The position numbers and the translations under genes were made by a program. A stretch of 64,000 bases of DNA from Falsiroseomonas frigidaquae (GTDB lineage: Bacteria > Pseudomonadota > Alphaproteobacteria > Acetobacterales > Acetobacteraceae), in contig NZ_JAAVTX010000001.1 of assembly GCF_012163145.1 (NCBI RefSeq), forward strand, positions 496,001-560,000, written 5' to 3'. The notes beneath the pieces were generated by a model. The model searched no databases. It saw nothing but the letters and a program-made list of their open reading frames with translations, and was not told the DNA's origin. Positions 51,899 through 61,747 of the stretch are shown one piece after another. Every line of letters begins with the position of its first letter. Position 1 is the stretch's first letter.

Positions 51899-53029
51899 TC
51901 AGCGCGGCACTGCGGCGGCGGCCGGCCAATCCCAGGTCGGGAACCGCAGCACCGGGATGCGGGCGATCGCCAAGGTGCGGTCCTCCACCGTGACCGGCAC
52001 CTCGATCTCGGTGCCGCCGCCGGGGGCGGGGCGGGACATCAGCGGCAGCATGATGCGCGCGGTGCCGGCGGCGCGGCGGCCGACCACGCCGGCATCGGTC
52101 AGCGCCTGCAGGGCTTCCGCGGCGCCGGTCACCCGCAAGGTGCCGGCGCCCATCGGCTGCAGCGCCTCGTCCAGCGCCAGGGTCGCGGCCGCGGCGACCT
52201 CCGCCGGGCCCCAGCGCAGCGCCACCTGGCGTAGTTCCAGCGACCCGCCGGCATCGCGCCAGGCTTCCGCCCGCACCGCCGGCGCCGAGCGGCCCAAAGG
52301 CATGGGCCCGCTCAGCGACAGCTCGGCCAGCACTGCCTCGATCCGGCGGCCGAAGCCGCGGGCGGCGTCCGCCGCGACGGGCAGGTCGATCTCCTCGGCC
52401 GAAAGGTCCAGCGTGATCGCCGGCTCGGCCTCCGTCGCCGTGGAGGAACTGGCGGCGGCGAGCCGGGCGCTGCCCACTTCCATCGGCCCGGCTGGCGTGG
52501 ACAGGCGCAGCCGTTCCGCCAGGAACACAGCCTCCCGCGGCGGGGTGTCGGCCTCCAGCGGCAGCAGGGCCACCAGCTCATCCGCCGCGAAGCGCCATTC
52601 GCCGCCGGCCAGGCGCAGGCGCTGGGCGCCGGGCATCTCCACGCGCAGCCGGTTCAGCCGCGGCAGGGTCACGCGCAGCACCACCCGCTCCGCCTCCAGC
52701 ACCAGGCCGCCGGGCACGGTGGCGCCGCCGCCTTCCAACCGCACCGCGCCCAGGGTGAGGGTGGCGGAGAACGGCCAGCCGCCGCGCACCGGCGGCGCAT
52801 GGTCCACGCGCCAGCCCTGCGCCTGCCGGATCTGCACCCAGGTGGCCAGGCCGGCCTCGAGCTGGTTGGCCATCATCCGCCACAGCACCGCATGGCCGGC
52901 GCCGAGGGCGAGCAGCAGCAGCAGGGCACCGAGCGCCAGGCGCGGGCCGAGGGGGCGCCGCCGGGGCGCGCCTGGGTGGCGCCGAGGCGCGACGGGAGGG
53001 CGCGGGGGCGCGGGGGCCGGGGTCTTCAT
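51899..53029 (-). CDS. DUF2125 membrane-anchored protein
   Basis: A 376-residue protein. A Pro/Arg-rich start is followed by a single hydrophobic anchor (LALGALLLLLALGAGHAVLW), then a long beta-rich periplasmic domain with WVQIRQAQGWRVDHAPPVRGGWPFSATLTL, the DUF2125 signature. AsmA-like folding and a role in envelope lipid transport have been suggested for such proteins; function is unknown. ATG 53029 has AGGA at good spacing; ATG 53035 is an alternative. Divergent from the ChaC-like gene, as in other alphaproteobacteria. Confidence 0.88.
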   Translation of the reverse strand: MKTPAPAPPRPPVAPRRHPGAPRRRPLGPRLALGALLLLLALGAGHAVLWRMMANQLEAGLATWVQIRQAQGWRVDHAPPVRGGWPFSATLTLGAVRLEGGGATVPGGLVLEAERVVLRVTLPRLNRLRVEMPGAQRLRLAGGEWRFAADELVALLPLEADTPPREAVFLAERLRLSTPAGPMEVGSARLAAASSSTATEAEPAITLDLSAEEIDLPVAADAARGFGRRIEAVLAELSLSGPMPLGRSAPAVRAEAWRDAGGSLELRQVALRWGPAEVAAAATLALDEALQPMGAGTLRVTGAAEALQALTDAGVVGRRAAGTARIMLPLMSRPAPGGGTEIEVPVTVEDRTLAIARIPVLRFPTWDWPAAAAVPR

Positions 53030-53069
53030 TTCCATCCTGGGCGACTGTATAGCCGATGCTGGTCCATCC

Positions 53070-53687
53070 GTGCAGGCATCCTCCCCCATTCCCCCCCTCC
53101 CCGAGCCGTCGCCGCCACCGCTGCACGACGGCGCATTGTGGGTGTTCGGCTATGGCTCGCTGATCTGGCGGCCCGGCTTCGAGCATGCCGGCTGCCATCC
53201 CGCGCTGCTGAGCGGCTATCACCGCCGCTTCTGCCTGTGGTCGCACCACTATCGTGGCACGCCGGAGGCGCCGGGCCTGGTGCTGGGGCTGGACCGCGGC
53301 GGCGCCTGCCGGGGCGTGGTGTTCCGCGTGCCCGCGGCGGCGGCGGCGGAGGTGCTGCGCTACCTGGACGACCGGGAACTGCCGGATGGTGCGGAGGTGG
53401 TCTATCACCGCCGCGTGCTGCGGGTGCGCCGGCTGGATGCGCCGGGCAGCCCGGCGGTGCCGGCCGTCACCTACGTCGCCAATCGCGGCTGCCGCCTGTA
53501 CGTGCGCGGCCTGGCCGATGCGGCGGTGGCGCAGGCGATCGCGCAGGGCGTCGGCCAGATGGGCCCGAACCGCGACTACCTGCTGAACACGCTGCACCAT
53601 CTGGCCGCGTTGGGGATGCGGGACCGGGGCCTGGCGCGCGTGGCGGCGCTGCTCCCGAGCGCCCCCGAACTTGTTCCGGTCCTATAA
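53070..53687 (+). CDS. Gamma-glutamylcyclotransferase, ChaC-like
   Basis: A 205-residue protein. VFGYGSLIWRPGFEHAG is the substrate-binding loop, FCLWSHHYRGTPEAPGLVLGL the ChaC signature, and the conserved catalytic Glu lies in the DRELP segment. ChaC enzymes cleave glutathione to 5-oxoproline and Cys-Gly in the cytoplasm. It starts with GTG 53070, close to the divergent DUF2125 gene; the ribosome-binding site is weak. Confidence 0.9.
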   Translation: MQASSPIPPLPEPSPPPLHDGALWVFGYGSLIWRPGFEHAGCHPALLSGYHRRFCLWSHHYRGTPEAPGLVLGLDRGGACRGVVFRVPAAAAAEVLRYLDDRELPDGAEVVYHRRVLRVRRLDAPGSPAVPAVTYVANRGCRLYVRGLADAAVAQAIAQGVGQMGPNRDYLLNTLHHLAALGMRDRGLARVAALLPSAPELVPVL

Positions 53688-53953
53688 TATACCCGGTGCG
53701 ACAGATCACTTCGCGGCGGCTACGCCAGAATTAATCCACCGCCCCCGGTGCCCCCTAACCCCTTGCCGCGCTTCGCAAAGCTACATCTTCCACCCGGCGG
53801 AACCAGCGGCTGGAGACGATGGCATAGATCAGCATTATCAATGGGTTGGGGAAATGCTCCCGCGACCGGATTGACGTCTGATCAAGGGTTTGGACTGTTT
53901 TGGAAACAATTCGCCTCAACGCCGGCCACAGCCGGAAGCCCAGCGCCGGCCTG

Positions 53954-54706
53954 TCAACCCACAGATTTATCCACAGGCTCCGGTGGATGACCGAATTGCG
54001 GCTCGGACATCAATCGGTCGGTTGTGCTTTCGATCTGTTCTTGTAATGAGGACAGCAGCCGGGCCCGGTTCAGGCCGGCCGGCAGGGCCGGCAGGATGAC
54101 GATGCGGATCAGGCCGGGCCGCTTCAGGAAATGCCGCCGGCCCCAGACCCGCCCGCTATCCGTCGCCACCGGGACAACCGGCGCCCCGGTACCGGAGGCG
54201 ATCGCCACCACCCCGGGCTGATACGCGACGCGCTGGCCGACCGGCGTGCGCGTGCCCTCGGGGAAGATCACCACCTGCCGCCCCTCGGCCACCGCCGCGG
54301 TGGCGGCGCGCAGCATGCTGCGCAGAGCGGGTCCGCCGCCTTCCCGGTCCACCGGAATCATGCCGGCCTTGCGGGCGTGCCAGCCATAGATCGGGATCGA
54401 GAGCAGTTCCTTCTTCATCACATAGGCCGGCCGGTCCAGCAGGCTCAGCCAGATGATGGTGTCGAAGGCCGATTGGTGCTTGGCGGCGATCACCACGCCG
54501 CCCGGCGGCAGGTTCTCCCACCCCCGCACCTCCACCCGCACCCCCACGGTGTAGCGCAGCGCCAGGATCACGAGCCGCGCCCAGAGCCGCGTCACCTGCA
54601 CGGCGGCGCCCCGCGTCATCAGCAGGGTCGGGATCGCGATGAAGCCGACCACGGCGGTGATGCCGAAGAACAGAATGTTGAATACCAGGGACCGCAGCCA
54701 GATCAT
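53954..54706 (-). CDS. plsC: 1-acyl-sn-glycerol-3-phosphate acyltransferase
   Basis: A 250-residue membrane-bound acyltransferase: an N-terminal hydrophobic region, then HQSAFD (the HX4D catalytic motif, here preceded by Lys rather than Asn), PVDREGGGPALRSM, FPEGTRT and VPVATDSG. It makes phosphatidic acid from lysophosphatidic acid in phospholipid synthesis. It is the last gene of ftsE-ftsX-ydcF-plsC and overlaps the ydcF-like stop as ATGA. Confidence 0.92.
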   Translation of the reverse strand: MIWLRSLVFNILFFGITAVVGFIAIPTLLMTRGAAVQVTRLWARLVILALRYTVGVRVEVRGWENLPPGGVVIAAKHQSAFDTIIWLSLLDRPAYVMKKELLSIPIYGWHARKAGMIPVDREGGGPALRSMLRAATAAVAEGRQVVIFPEGTRTPVGQRVAYQPGVVAIASGTGAPVVPVATDSGRVWGRRHFLKRPGLIRIVILPALPAGLNRARLLSSLQEQIESTTDRLMSEPQFGHPPEPVDKSVG

Positions 54707-55356
54707 CGTTTCGCCTGCTCCTTCGCCGGCAGGAAACGGGTGAGCCCGGCGGCTGCGGCCACATACTTCAGATACTCGCCGGACAGCAGGGTCCATCGGC
54801 GCAACCCCGGCAGACCGCGGCCACGGCCAGCGGGGCGACTGGCAGGCTGGGCGGCAGGGTCGGCATCCTCGCGCAGCACCGCGGGCACCACCGGATGCGG
54901 CACCACGGTCAGCCCCGGCGCCGCCCGCCGCAGTTCCAGCAGGGCGCGCGGCATGTGGTAGCCCGCCGTCACCAGGCGGATGGAGCTGATGCCGCGGCCC
55001 CGCACATAGGCCGCCACCTCCACCGCATTGCCCAGCGTCGTCGCCGCCGCCCGGCCGAGGGTGACCCGCCCTGCCAGCGCCGCCGGGTCGCGCCCATGCG
55101 CGCGCGCCAGCTCCGCCAGCGTCAGCCCGGCATTGGCGCCGGAGACCAGCAGCCGCGGCGCAACGCCCTGTTCCAGCAGCAGAAGCGCCGTCTCCACCCG
55201 ATCGCCGCCGCCGGTGAGCACGACGACCGCCTCGGTCGGCCGCACCGGGTCCTCCACCGGGGATGTCGTGCCCCCCAGGAACACCACGAAGCCCCAGCCG
55301 AGCAGCAACGCGCCGGCCAGGGCGATCCCGCCGCTCAGAATCAGCAGGCGCTTCAC
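54703..55356 (-). CDS. YdcF/SanA-family (DUF218) envelope protein
   Basis: A 217-residue protein with an N-terminal membrane helix (LLILSGGIALAGALLLGWGFVVFL) and the DUF218 core VVVLTGGGDRVETALLLLEQG, then STRLVTAGYHMPRALLELRR-like segment. SanA/ElyC members affect envelope polysaccharide and peptidoglycan integrity. It starts with GTG 55356, overlapping ftsX, and is coupled to the plsC gene. Confidence 0.9.
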   Translation of the reverse strand: MKRLLILSGGIALAGALLLGWGFVVFLGGTTSPVEDPVRPTEAVVVLTGGGDRVETALLLLEQGVAPRLLVSGANAGLTLAELARAHGRDPAALAGRVTLGRAAATTLGNAVEVAAYVRGRGISSIRLVTAGYHMPRALLELRRAAPGLTVVPHPVVPAVLREDADPAAQPASRPAGRGRGLPGLRRWTLLSGEYLKYVAAAAGLTRFLPAKEQAKR

Positions 55357-56219
55357 GGCAATTGGTGCAGCCAGCGCCGCACGGTGGCCTGCGCGGTGGC
55401 CCAGCCGACCAGGTAGGCCACCGGCGGCAGCGCCAGCAGCCCGGCCCAGGGCAAGCCTGCCAGGCCATCCAGCCTTCCCTCCGCGCCCACCCAGGGGCCG
55501 GCGAGGTCCACCAGCAGCGCCAGCGCGGGCACCGCGACGCAGGCGCCGACCAGTGCCCCGGTGGCTGCCAGCAGGCCGAGCCGCCGGGCGAAGCGGCCGG
55601 CGATGTCGCCATCCCGCGCACCCAGCCCGTGCAGCACCTCGATCGCGTTGCGCCGTGCCGCGAGGCCGGCGCGCGTCGCCACCGCCACCACCGCGGCCGC
55701 CACCACCGCCACCAGCACCAGCACGCCGAGCGCAATGGCCTGCAGGCTGCGCGCCAGCGCCGCCAGCCGCTGCACCCACAGCCCATGCGCCTCCACCATC
55801 GCGCCCGGCACCACATTTGCCAGCCGGTCGCCGATCAGCACCGGGTCGGTGCGCGAATCGCGCAGCCGCAGCTCGATCACGCCGGGAACGCTGATCGCCG
55901 GGCTGTCGCCGAGCCAGGGGCGCAGCAGCCCGGCCAGCCGCTCCGGCTCCATCGCCTGGGCGAAGGCCACTTCCGGCATCCCGCGCAGCGCCGCCACCGC
56001 ACGCTCCAGCCGCACCGCATCGGCATCCGGGATCTGCACCGTCACCGCCGCGGCGGCACCGCGCTGCCAGCGCTCGGCCAGCGTCGCCGCCCCCTGCGCC
56101 CCGGCCAGGGCGAGCGCCGCCAGCAGTGCCATGGCGGCAACCAGGCCGGGCAGCAGCAGGCCCGACATCGCGCGGCGCAGCCCCAGCGGGTCCCGCGAAT
56201 AGCGACGCCGCCTAGCCAC
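55353..56219 (-). CDS. ftsX: Cell-division permease FtsX
   Basis: A 288-residue protein with FtsX topology: one N-terminal helix, a periplasmic domain (about residues 40-165) and three C-terminal helices. RNAIEVLHGLGARDGDIAGRFARR is the FtsX core before the second helix. FtsEX couples ATP hydrolysis at the septum to activation of peptidoglycan hydrolases. It starts with GTG 56219, inside the end of ftsE, so the pair is co-translated. Confidence 0.9.
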   Translation of the reverse strand: MARRRRYSRDPLGLRRAMSGLLLPGLVAAMALLAALALAGAQGAATLAERWQRGAAAAVTVQIPDADAVRLERAVAALRGMPEVAFAQAMEPERLAGLLRPWLGDSPAISVPGVIELRLRDSRTDPVLIGDRLANVVPGAMVEAHGLWVQRLAALARSLQAIALGVLVLVAVVAAAVVAVATRAGLAARRNAIEVLHGLGARDGDIAGRFARRLGLLAATGALVGACVAVPALALLVDLAGPWVGAEGRLDGLAGLPWAGLLALPPVAYLVGWATAQATVRRWLHQLP

Positions 56220-57225
56220 GTGGCAACGGCCCCCGATGCGGTCCGCGGCGCGGGTCCGGCGGGCGGACGATGTAGGGCGGCGGGCGGTTCGCGTGGCGCG
56301 GCGGTTCCGGGAAATCTCCCGGGTCGGCAACCGGATCCGGCGGCGGCAATGCCCGCTCCGGCCCAATGCGCTCCGGCCCGGTGCGCTCCGGCCCGATGTG
56401 CCGCGATTCGGTGCGCTCCGGCTGGGCTTCCCCGGGGTAGGCCTGCTCCGGCGGCGGATAATGATCTGGCGGTGGGGCTTCTGGCCAGGCGCCGGGATGG
56501 CCGTTCGGATCGTCGCCATCGGCCGCATGCACGCCACGCGCGCCATCCACGTCATGCAGCCGGCCATCGTGCAGCAGCAGCGAAGGCGCGGGGAAGCGGG
56601 AGACCAGGTCCTCGTCATGGGTCGCCACCACCACCGTGGTGCCCAGGCGATTCATCTCCCGCAGCAGGGCCAGCAGGCGGCGCGCCTGGTGGTTGTCCAG
56701 GTTGCCGGTCGGCTCATCCGCCACCAGCAGGGCCGGGCGGTGCACCACGGCTCGGGCGATGGCGATGCGTTGCTGCTCGCCGCCCGAAAGCTCCGGCGGC
56801 AGCGCATCCGCCCGCGCCGCCAGGCCCACCCAGCGCAGCATCTCCGCCACATCGGCGCGCAGCGAGGCTTCCGGCCGCCCGGCCAGGCGCAGCGGCAGCG
56901 CCACATTGTCGAAGGCGGAGAGGTAGGGCAGCAGGCGGAAATCCTGGAACACCACGCCGATTCGCCGGCGCACCGGCGCCAGGGCGGCGCGGCGGGCGCC
57001 GGCGGTGCGCAGGCCCAGCACCTCCACCTCCCCGCGCGTCGGGCGCAGCGCCAGGTGCATCAGGCGCAGCACCGAGGATTTGCCCGCCCCGGAGGGGCCA
57101 AGCAGCCAGGTGAAAGACCCTTGGGGCAGGGCGAAGGTCACGTCGACCAGCGCCTCCGGTCCCCATGATCCGGTATGCGGGCCGCCGCCTGGGTAGCGGA
57201 GGCCGACCGCCTCGAAGCGAACCAT
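56212..57225 (-). CDS. ftsE: Cell-division ATPase FtsE with proline-rich C-terminal extension
   Basis: A 337-residue ABC ATPase. Walker A GPSGAGKS near residue 43, Q-loop VVFQDFRLL, signature LSGGEQQR, Walker [13 protein letters not shown] and a THDEDLV switch are all present within the first 225 residues, the normal FtsE size. About 110 further residues are Pro-, Glu- and Arg-rich with (R)xGPERxGPER repeats; they are unlike the domain and probably disordered. Overlaps ftsX by 8 bp. ATG 57225 begins directly at [11 protein letters not shown]. Confidence 0.92.
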   Translation of the reverse strand: MVRFEAVGLRYPGGGPHTGSWGPEALVDVTFALPQGSFTWLLGPSGAGKSSVLRLMHLALRPTRGEVEVLGLRTAGARRAALAPVRRRIGVVFQDFRLLPYLSAFDNVALPLRLAGRPEASLRADVAEMLRWVGLAARADALPPELSGGEQQRIAIARAVVHRPALLVADEPTGNLDNHQARRLLALLREMNRLGTTVVVATHDEDLVSRFPAPSLLLHDGRLHDVDGARGVHAADGDDPNGHPGAWPEAPPPDHYPPPEQAYPGEAQPERTESRHIGPERTGPERIGPERALPPPDPVADPGDFPEPPRHANRPPPYIVRPPDPRRGPHRGPLPRG

Positions 57226-57341
57226 CGGCCCTGTCTGCCACGCAGCGGGCGCGGCGCCAAATGATCCCGTCATGGCAATGCGTCATGCACGCGCCTTGGT
57301 GGCTGGACGCCGGGCTCGCGGCGCCGCAAAACTGTGCCTGC

Positions 57342-57782
57342 ATGCGAATTTCCTGCCCGAGTTGCAGCGCCGAATACGATGTCCCGGACCAGGCTCTGGC
57401 CGCCGGGCCGCGTACGCTGCGCTGCGCCCGCTGCGGCCACAGCTTCCGGGCCGCGCTGCCGGAGCCGCCGGCAACCGAGTCGGAGCCGCCGCCGCGAAGC
57501 ATTCCGCCCGCCGCGCCCCCGGCGCCCGGGAAGGTGATGGGCGCGCCGACCGCCTCCCCCACCGAATCGGCGCGCACTCCGCCGCCGCCGCCGGGCGCCG
57601 CGGCGCAGGACCGCCTGGCCGATGCCCCGTCCAGCCCGCCGGACCGCTTCGCCCTGGCCGGCTGGCTGGTGACGCTGCTGGTGCTCGCACTGGCCGCCTA
57701 TGCCGGCTACGCCTTCCGGGCGGAAATCATGACCGCCTGGCCGCCCTCGCAGCGGCTCTACGCGCTGCTCGGGCTGGCCTGA
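57342..57782 (+). CDS. MJ0042-type zinc-ribbon membrane protein
   Basis: A 146-residue protein. ISCPSCSAEYDVPD...LRCARCGHSF is the MJ0042 zinc ribbon (two CxxC pairs), followed by a proline-rich linker and one transmembrane helix (LAGWLVTLLVLALAAYAGYAF) near the C-terminus. Such proteins are conserved beside ftsE in alphaproteobacteria; function unknown. Divergent from ftsE. Confidence 0.88.
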   Translation: MRISCPSCSAEYDVPDQALAAGPRTLRCARCGHSFRAALPEPPATESEPPPRSIPPAAPPAPGKVMGAPTASPTESARTPPPPPGAAAQDRLADAPSSPPDRFALAGWLVTLLVLALAAYAGYAFRAEIMTAWPPSQRLYALLGLA

Positions 57783-57795
57783 ACTCCGGCAGCTT

Positions 57796-59019
57796 TCAGT
57801 CCACCACCGCCTGGTAGGACAGCACCCGCAGTTCCCGCCGCAGCGGCCAGGTGGAGGAAGGCATGAGCTGCGTCAGCAGGATCACCGCCATATCCTCCGC
57901 CGGGTCCACCCAGAAGGCGGTGCTGGCGGCGCCACCCCAGGCGCATTCGCCCGGCGTGCCGAGGATCTGCGCCCGCGCCGGATCCAGCGTGACGGAGAAG
58001 CCGAGGCCGAAGCCGATGCCCTCCGCCGTGCTTTCCGACCATCGCGGCTGGCCCATCGCCGCCATGTCGCCGCGCAGGTGGTTGCTCATCATCAGCTCCA
58101 CCGTCTTGCGGCCGAGGTAGCGCGTGCCGTCCAGCTCGCCCTTGTTCAGCAGCATGCGGCAGAAGCGGAGGTAATCCGCCGCGGTGGAGACCAGCCCGCC
58201 GCCGCCCGAATGCACTTTTCGGGGTGAAAGGTAGCGGCTCGTCGCCGGGTCATCGATCAGCTTGAGCGCGCGGTCGGCGCCAAGTGCGTAATTCGCCGCG
58301 AACCGCGCGCCCTGCCCCTCCGGCACATGGAAATCGGTATCCACCATGCCGAGCGGATCGATCAGCCGCTCCTTCAGAAACTTTCCGAACTGCTGGCCGG
58401 AAATCACCTCGACCAGGTAGCCCAGCACGTCAGTTGAGACAGAGTAGTTCCATGCGGTGCCCGGCTCCGCGATCAGCGGCAGCTTTGCCAGCGCCTCCAC
58501 CACCTCGGCCAGCGAGGTCTCGGCGCTGCCGAAATCGATGCCCTGGTCGCGATACATGGCGTCGACCGCCGTGGCCTGCATGAAGCCATAGGTCAGGCCC
58601 GAGGTATGCGTCAGCAGATCCCGGAAGGTGATGCCGCGCATCGCCGGCACCGTCTCCACCTTGCCGCGCGCGCCGCCGGTGCAGACCCGCTGATCGGCGA
58701 AATAGGGCAGGAAGCGGCTGATCGGGTCGTCGAGCTGGAAGCGCCCCTCCTCATACAGCATCATGATGGCGGTGCTGGTGAGCGGCTTGGTCATCGAATA
58801 GATGCGGTGGATCGTCTCCGGCGTCATCGCCACGCCGCGCGCCAGATCCGCCAGGCCGCTGCTGGCGCAATGCGCCACCTGGCCGCGGCGCATCACCAGC
58901 GTGGTCGCACCCGCAACCTTGCCATCCGCCACCAGCCCATCCCGCCACGCATCGATGCGCGCGAGCCTCGCCGCGGACAGGCCGACATCCTCCGGCCGTG
59001 CGATGCTGATGCTGTCCAT
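57796..59019 (-). CDS. Serine hydrolase, beta-lactamase/esterase family
   Basis: A 407-residue class-C beta-lactamase-fold protein: nucleophile motif SMTK at residues 75-78, YSVS as the second-motif Tyr, and HTSGL. No signal peptide, so it is likely cytoplasmic and an EstB-type esterase or transesterase rather than a resistance enzyme. Its 3' end converges with the zinc-ribbon gene with 13 bases between them. Confidence 0.9.
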   Translation of the reverse strand: MDSISIARPEDVGLSAARLARIDAWRDGLVADGKVAGATTLVMRRGQVAHCASSGLADLARGVAMTPETIHRIYSMTKPLTSTAIMMLYEEGRFQLDDPISRFLPYFADQRVCTGGARGKVETVPAMRGITFRDLLTHTSGLTYGFMQATAVDAMYRDQGIDFGSAETSLAEVVEALAKLPLIAEPGTAWNYSVSTDVLGYLVEVISGQQFGKFLKERLIDPLGMVDTDFHVPEGQGARFAANYALGADRALKLIDDPATSRYLSPRKVHSGGGGLVSTAADYLRFCRMLLNKGELDGTRYLGRKTVELMMSNHLRGDMAAMGQPRWSESTAEGIGFGLGFSVTLDPARAQILGTPGECAWGGAASTAFWVDPAEDMAVILLTQLMPSSTWPLRRELRVLSYQAVVD

Positions 59020-59149
59020 GCTGCCCTGCTCCGATGCCTCGGCCGCCAGGATAACCCGATCTTTCCCGCCCTGCCGAGCCGGCTTGCGGCGCCGCGCGCG
59101 CGCCACCTATGCTCGATGTTGAGGAAACCCCGGGAAGCAGGGATCATTC

Positions 59150-60739
59150 ATGCCCACGGTGCGCCAGGCGACGCTGGACCTGCTGCGGTCGCTCGGCATC
59201 ACCACCATCTTCGGCAATCCGGGCTCCACCGAGATGCCCTTCCTCGACCGCTTCCCGGGTGATTTCCGCTACATCCTCGGCCTGCAGGAAGCCTGCGTCG
59301 TGGGCATCGCGGATGGCTATGCCCGCGCCAGCGGCCAAGTGGCCTTCGTCAACCTGCATTCGGCGGCGGGTGTCGGCCATGCGTTGGGCAACATCTTCAC
59401 CGCGCAGCGCAACCAGGCGCCGCTGGTCATCACCGCCGGCCAGCAGGTGCGCTCGCTGCTGCCGAACCAGCCCTTCCTGGGCGCGACGGAAGCCGCGAAC
59501 TTCCCGAAGCCCTACGTCAAATTCAGCATCGAGCCGGCGCGGGCGGAGGATGTGCCCGCCGCCATCGGCCAGGCCTTCCGGATCGCGCAGCGCCGCCCCT
59601 GCGGGCCGTGCTTCGTCTCGATCCCCGCCGATGACTGGGGCCGGCCCTGCGAGGCGCCGGTCCCGCGCATCCTCTCCGCCGATGTGGCGCCCGACCCGGC
59701 GCTGATCGGACAGGCCGCGCAGGCCCTGGCCGCGTCCCGCAGGCCGGTGCTGGTGGCGGGGCCGGAGGTGGACCAGGAAGGCATGGGCCCCGCCTTCGTG
59801 GCCCTGGCCGAGGCGATCGGCGCGCCGGTGCTGACCAGCCCCTTCGCCAGCCGCATCGCCTTCCCCGAGGATCACCCGCTGTTCGCCGGCTTCCTCGCTG
59901 CCGCGCCGCAGGCCGTCTCCGACGCGCTGGCGCCCTTCGACTGCGTGCTGGTGGTGGGCGCGCCGGTCTTCACCTTCCATGTGGCGGGAGAGGCCGCGAT
60001 CTTCCGCCGCGGCGTGCCGATTTTTCATCTCACGGCCGATGGCGACACGGCGGCCAGCGCGCCGGCCGGCACCAGCATTTTGGGGAGCCTGCGCTTCGCC
60101 ATCCCGGCGCTGCACGCCGCGCTGCCGGAGATGCGGCGCACGCCGCCTCCGCCGCGCATCGCCGCACCGCCACCGCTGCCCGCCGATCCCATTCCCGCCG
60201 CGTGGCTGCTGCACCGCCTGCACCTGGCAATTCCCGAAAATGCGATCCTGGTGGAGGAGGCTCCCTCCCACCGCCCAGCCATGCAGGCGCAGATGCCGCG
60301 CACGCGCTGGGGCAGCTTCTTCACCATGGCGAGCGGGGGCCTCGGCTACAGCCTGCCCGCAGCCATCGGAGTGGCGCTGGCGAAGCCGGACCAGCGCGTG
60401 GTCTGCCTGATCGGCGACGGGTCGATGATGTACTCGCCCCAGGCGCTGTGGACCGCCGTGCAGCACGGGCTGCGGGTGACCACGGTGGTCATCAACAATG
60501 GCGGCTACGGCGCCATGCGCTCCATCGGCCAGGCGATGCAGGTGCGCGATATCCCCGGCATCGACCTGCCCGGCCTCGATTTCGTACGGATCGCGGAGGG
60601 CATGGGCTGCCCCGCCATCCGCGTGACCCACCCCGACGCGCTGGACGCCGCGCTGCGCGAGGCCTGCCGGGCGGAGGGACCAATGCTGGTGGAGGTCGTC
60701 GTCGATGCGGCGATCCCCACCCTCTACCACAAGGCCTGA
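59150..60739 (+). CDS. Benzoylformate decarboxylase-like ThDP enzyme
   Basis: A 529-residue ThDP-dependent enzyme. Ser26 (GNPGS), Glu47 (GLQE) and His70 (NLHS) fall at exactly the residue numbers of the Pseudomonas benzoylformate decarboxylase active site, and His277 in FTFH corresponds to its His281. The ThDP motif GDGSMMYSPQALWTA with NNGGYGAMR follows near residue 425. It should decarboxylate an aryl- or alkyl-glyoxylate to an aldehyde. The next gene is a Bug-type receptor. The exact 2-oxo acid cannot be read. Confidence 0.9.
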   Translation: MPTVRQATLDLLRSLGITTIFGNPGSTEMPFLDRFPGDFRYILGLQEACVVGIADGYARASGQVAFVNLHSAAGVGHALGNIFTAQRNQAPLVITAGQQVRSLLPNQPFLGATEAANFPKPYVKFSIEPARAEDVPAAIGQAFRIAQRRPCGPCFVSIPADDWGRPCEAPVPRILSADVAPDPALIGQAAQALAASRRPVLVAGPEVDQEGMGPAFVALAEAIGAPVLTSPFASRIAFPEDHPLFAGFLAAAPQAVSDALAPFDCVLVVGAPVFTFHVAGEAAIFRRGVPIFHLTADGDTAASAPAGTSILGSLRFAIPALHAALPEMRRTPPPPRIAAPPPLPADPIPAAWLLHRLHLAIPENAILVEEAPSHRPAMQAQMPRTRWGSFFTMASGGLGYSLPAAIGVALAKPDQRVVCLIGDGSMMYSPQALWTAVQHGLRVTTVVINNGGYGAMRSIGQAMQVRDIPGIDLPGLDFVRIAEGMGCPAIRVTHPDALDAALREACRAEGPMLVEVVVDAAIPTLYHKA

Positions 60740-60775
60740 ACAACAGGTCGATGATCACGGGGAGAGATCACGCCC

Positions 60776-61741
60776 ATGCCCATCACCCGCCGCGACACCC
60801 TCGCCAGCGCCGCCGCGCTGCTTGCCGCGCCCGCCTTCGGGCAAGGCTGGCCCAACCGACCCGTCCGCATCGTGGTGCCCTTCCCGCCCGGCGGGCTGGT
60901 GGACACGCTGGCCCGCGCCCTGTCGCCGCGCCTGACGGAACGCTTCGGCCAGCCCTTCGTGGTGGAGAACCGCGCCGGCGCCGGCGGCAATATCGGCGCA
61001 GATGTGGTGGCGAAATCGGCGCCGGATGGCCACACGCTGCTGGCCAGCTCGCTCGGGCCCGTCGCGGTGAACCAGTACATCTACCGGACCATGCCCTTCG
61101 ACACGCAGACCGCCTTCGCCCCCATCGTGCTGCTGATCAGCACGCCCAAGGTGCTCTGCGTCGGGCCGGAGCGGCCGTGGCGGGATGTGCAGGCGCTGGT
61201 CGCCGCGGCCAAGGCGGCACCCGGGCGGCTCACCGCCGGTTCCGCCGGGCCGGGCACCAGCCTGCATCTGGCGCTGGAGCTGTTCAAGCAAACCACGGGA
61301 ACCGACATCCAGCACGTGCCCTATCGCGGCGCGGCGGCGGCGATCACGGATCTCGTCGGCGGGCAGATCGACTTCGTGATCGACAACCTACCCAATATCC
61401 TGGGCCAGATCACCGGCGGAAGGGTGCGCCCGCTGGCCGCCGCTACCGCGACGCGGCTGGCGCAACTGCCGGATGTGCCGACCATGGCGGAGCAGGGTAT
61501 CGACTTCACCTTCGGCACCGCCTTCGGCCTGGTCGCCCCGGCCGGGACGGACGATGCCATCGTGCAACGCCTGGCCGCGACGGTCAGCGAGGCGCTGCGC
61601 GACCCCGCCATCGGCGGTCGGCTGGCGCAGCAGGGCGCCATCCTGGGCGGCGGCAGCCCCGCCGACTTCGCCGCGCTGATCGCGCGGGAGAAGGCGGTGC
61701 TGGCCCCGGTCATCCGCGCGGCGAATATCCGCGCGGAGTAA
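60776..61741 (+). CDS. Bug/TctC family periplasmic receptor
   Basis: A 321-residue substrate-binding protein with a Tat-like signal (TRRDTLASAAALLAAPAFG) and the family core: RIVVPFPPGGLVDTLAR, VVENRAGAGGNIGADVVAKS and VPYRGAAAAITDLVGGQIDF. TctC receptors bind carboxylates for a TctAB carrier; none is nearby. It follows the decarboxylase, so the ligand may be its substrate or precursor. Confidence 0.92.
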   Translation: MPITRRDTLASAAALLAAPAFGQGWPNRPVRIVVPFPPGGLVDTLARALSPRLTERFGQPFVVENRAGAGGNIGADVVAKSAPDGHTLLASSLGPVAVNQYIYRTMPFDTQTAFAPIVLLISTPKVLCVGPERPWRDVQALVAAAKAAPGRLTAGSAGPGTSLHLALELFKQTTGTDIQHVPYRGAAAAITDLVGGQIDFVIDNLPNILGQITGGRVRPLAAATATRLAQLPDVPTMAEQGIDFTFGTAFGLVAPAGTDDAIVQRLAATVSEALRDPAIGGRLAQQGAILGGGSPADFAALIAREKAVLAPVIRAANIRAE

Positions 61742-61747
61742 GGCGCA

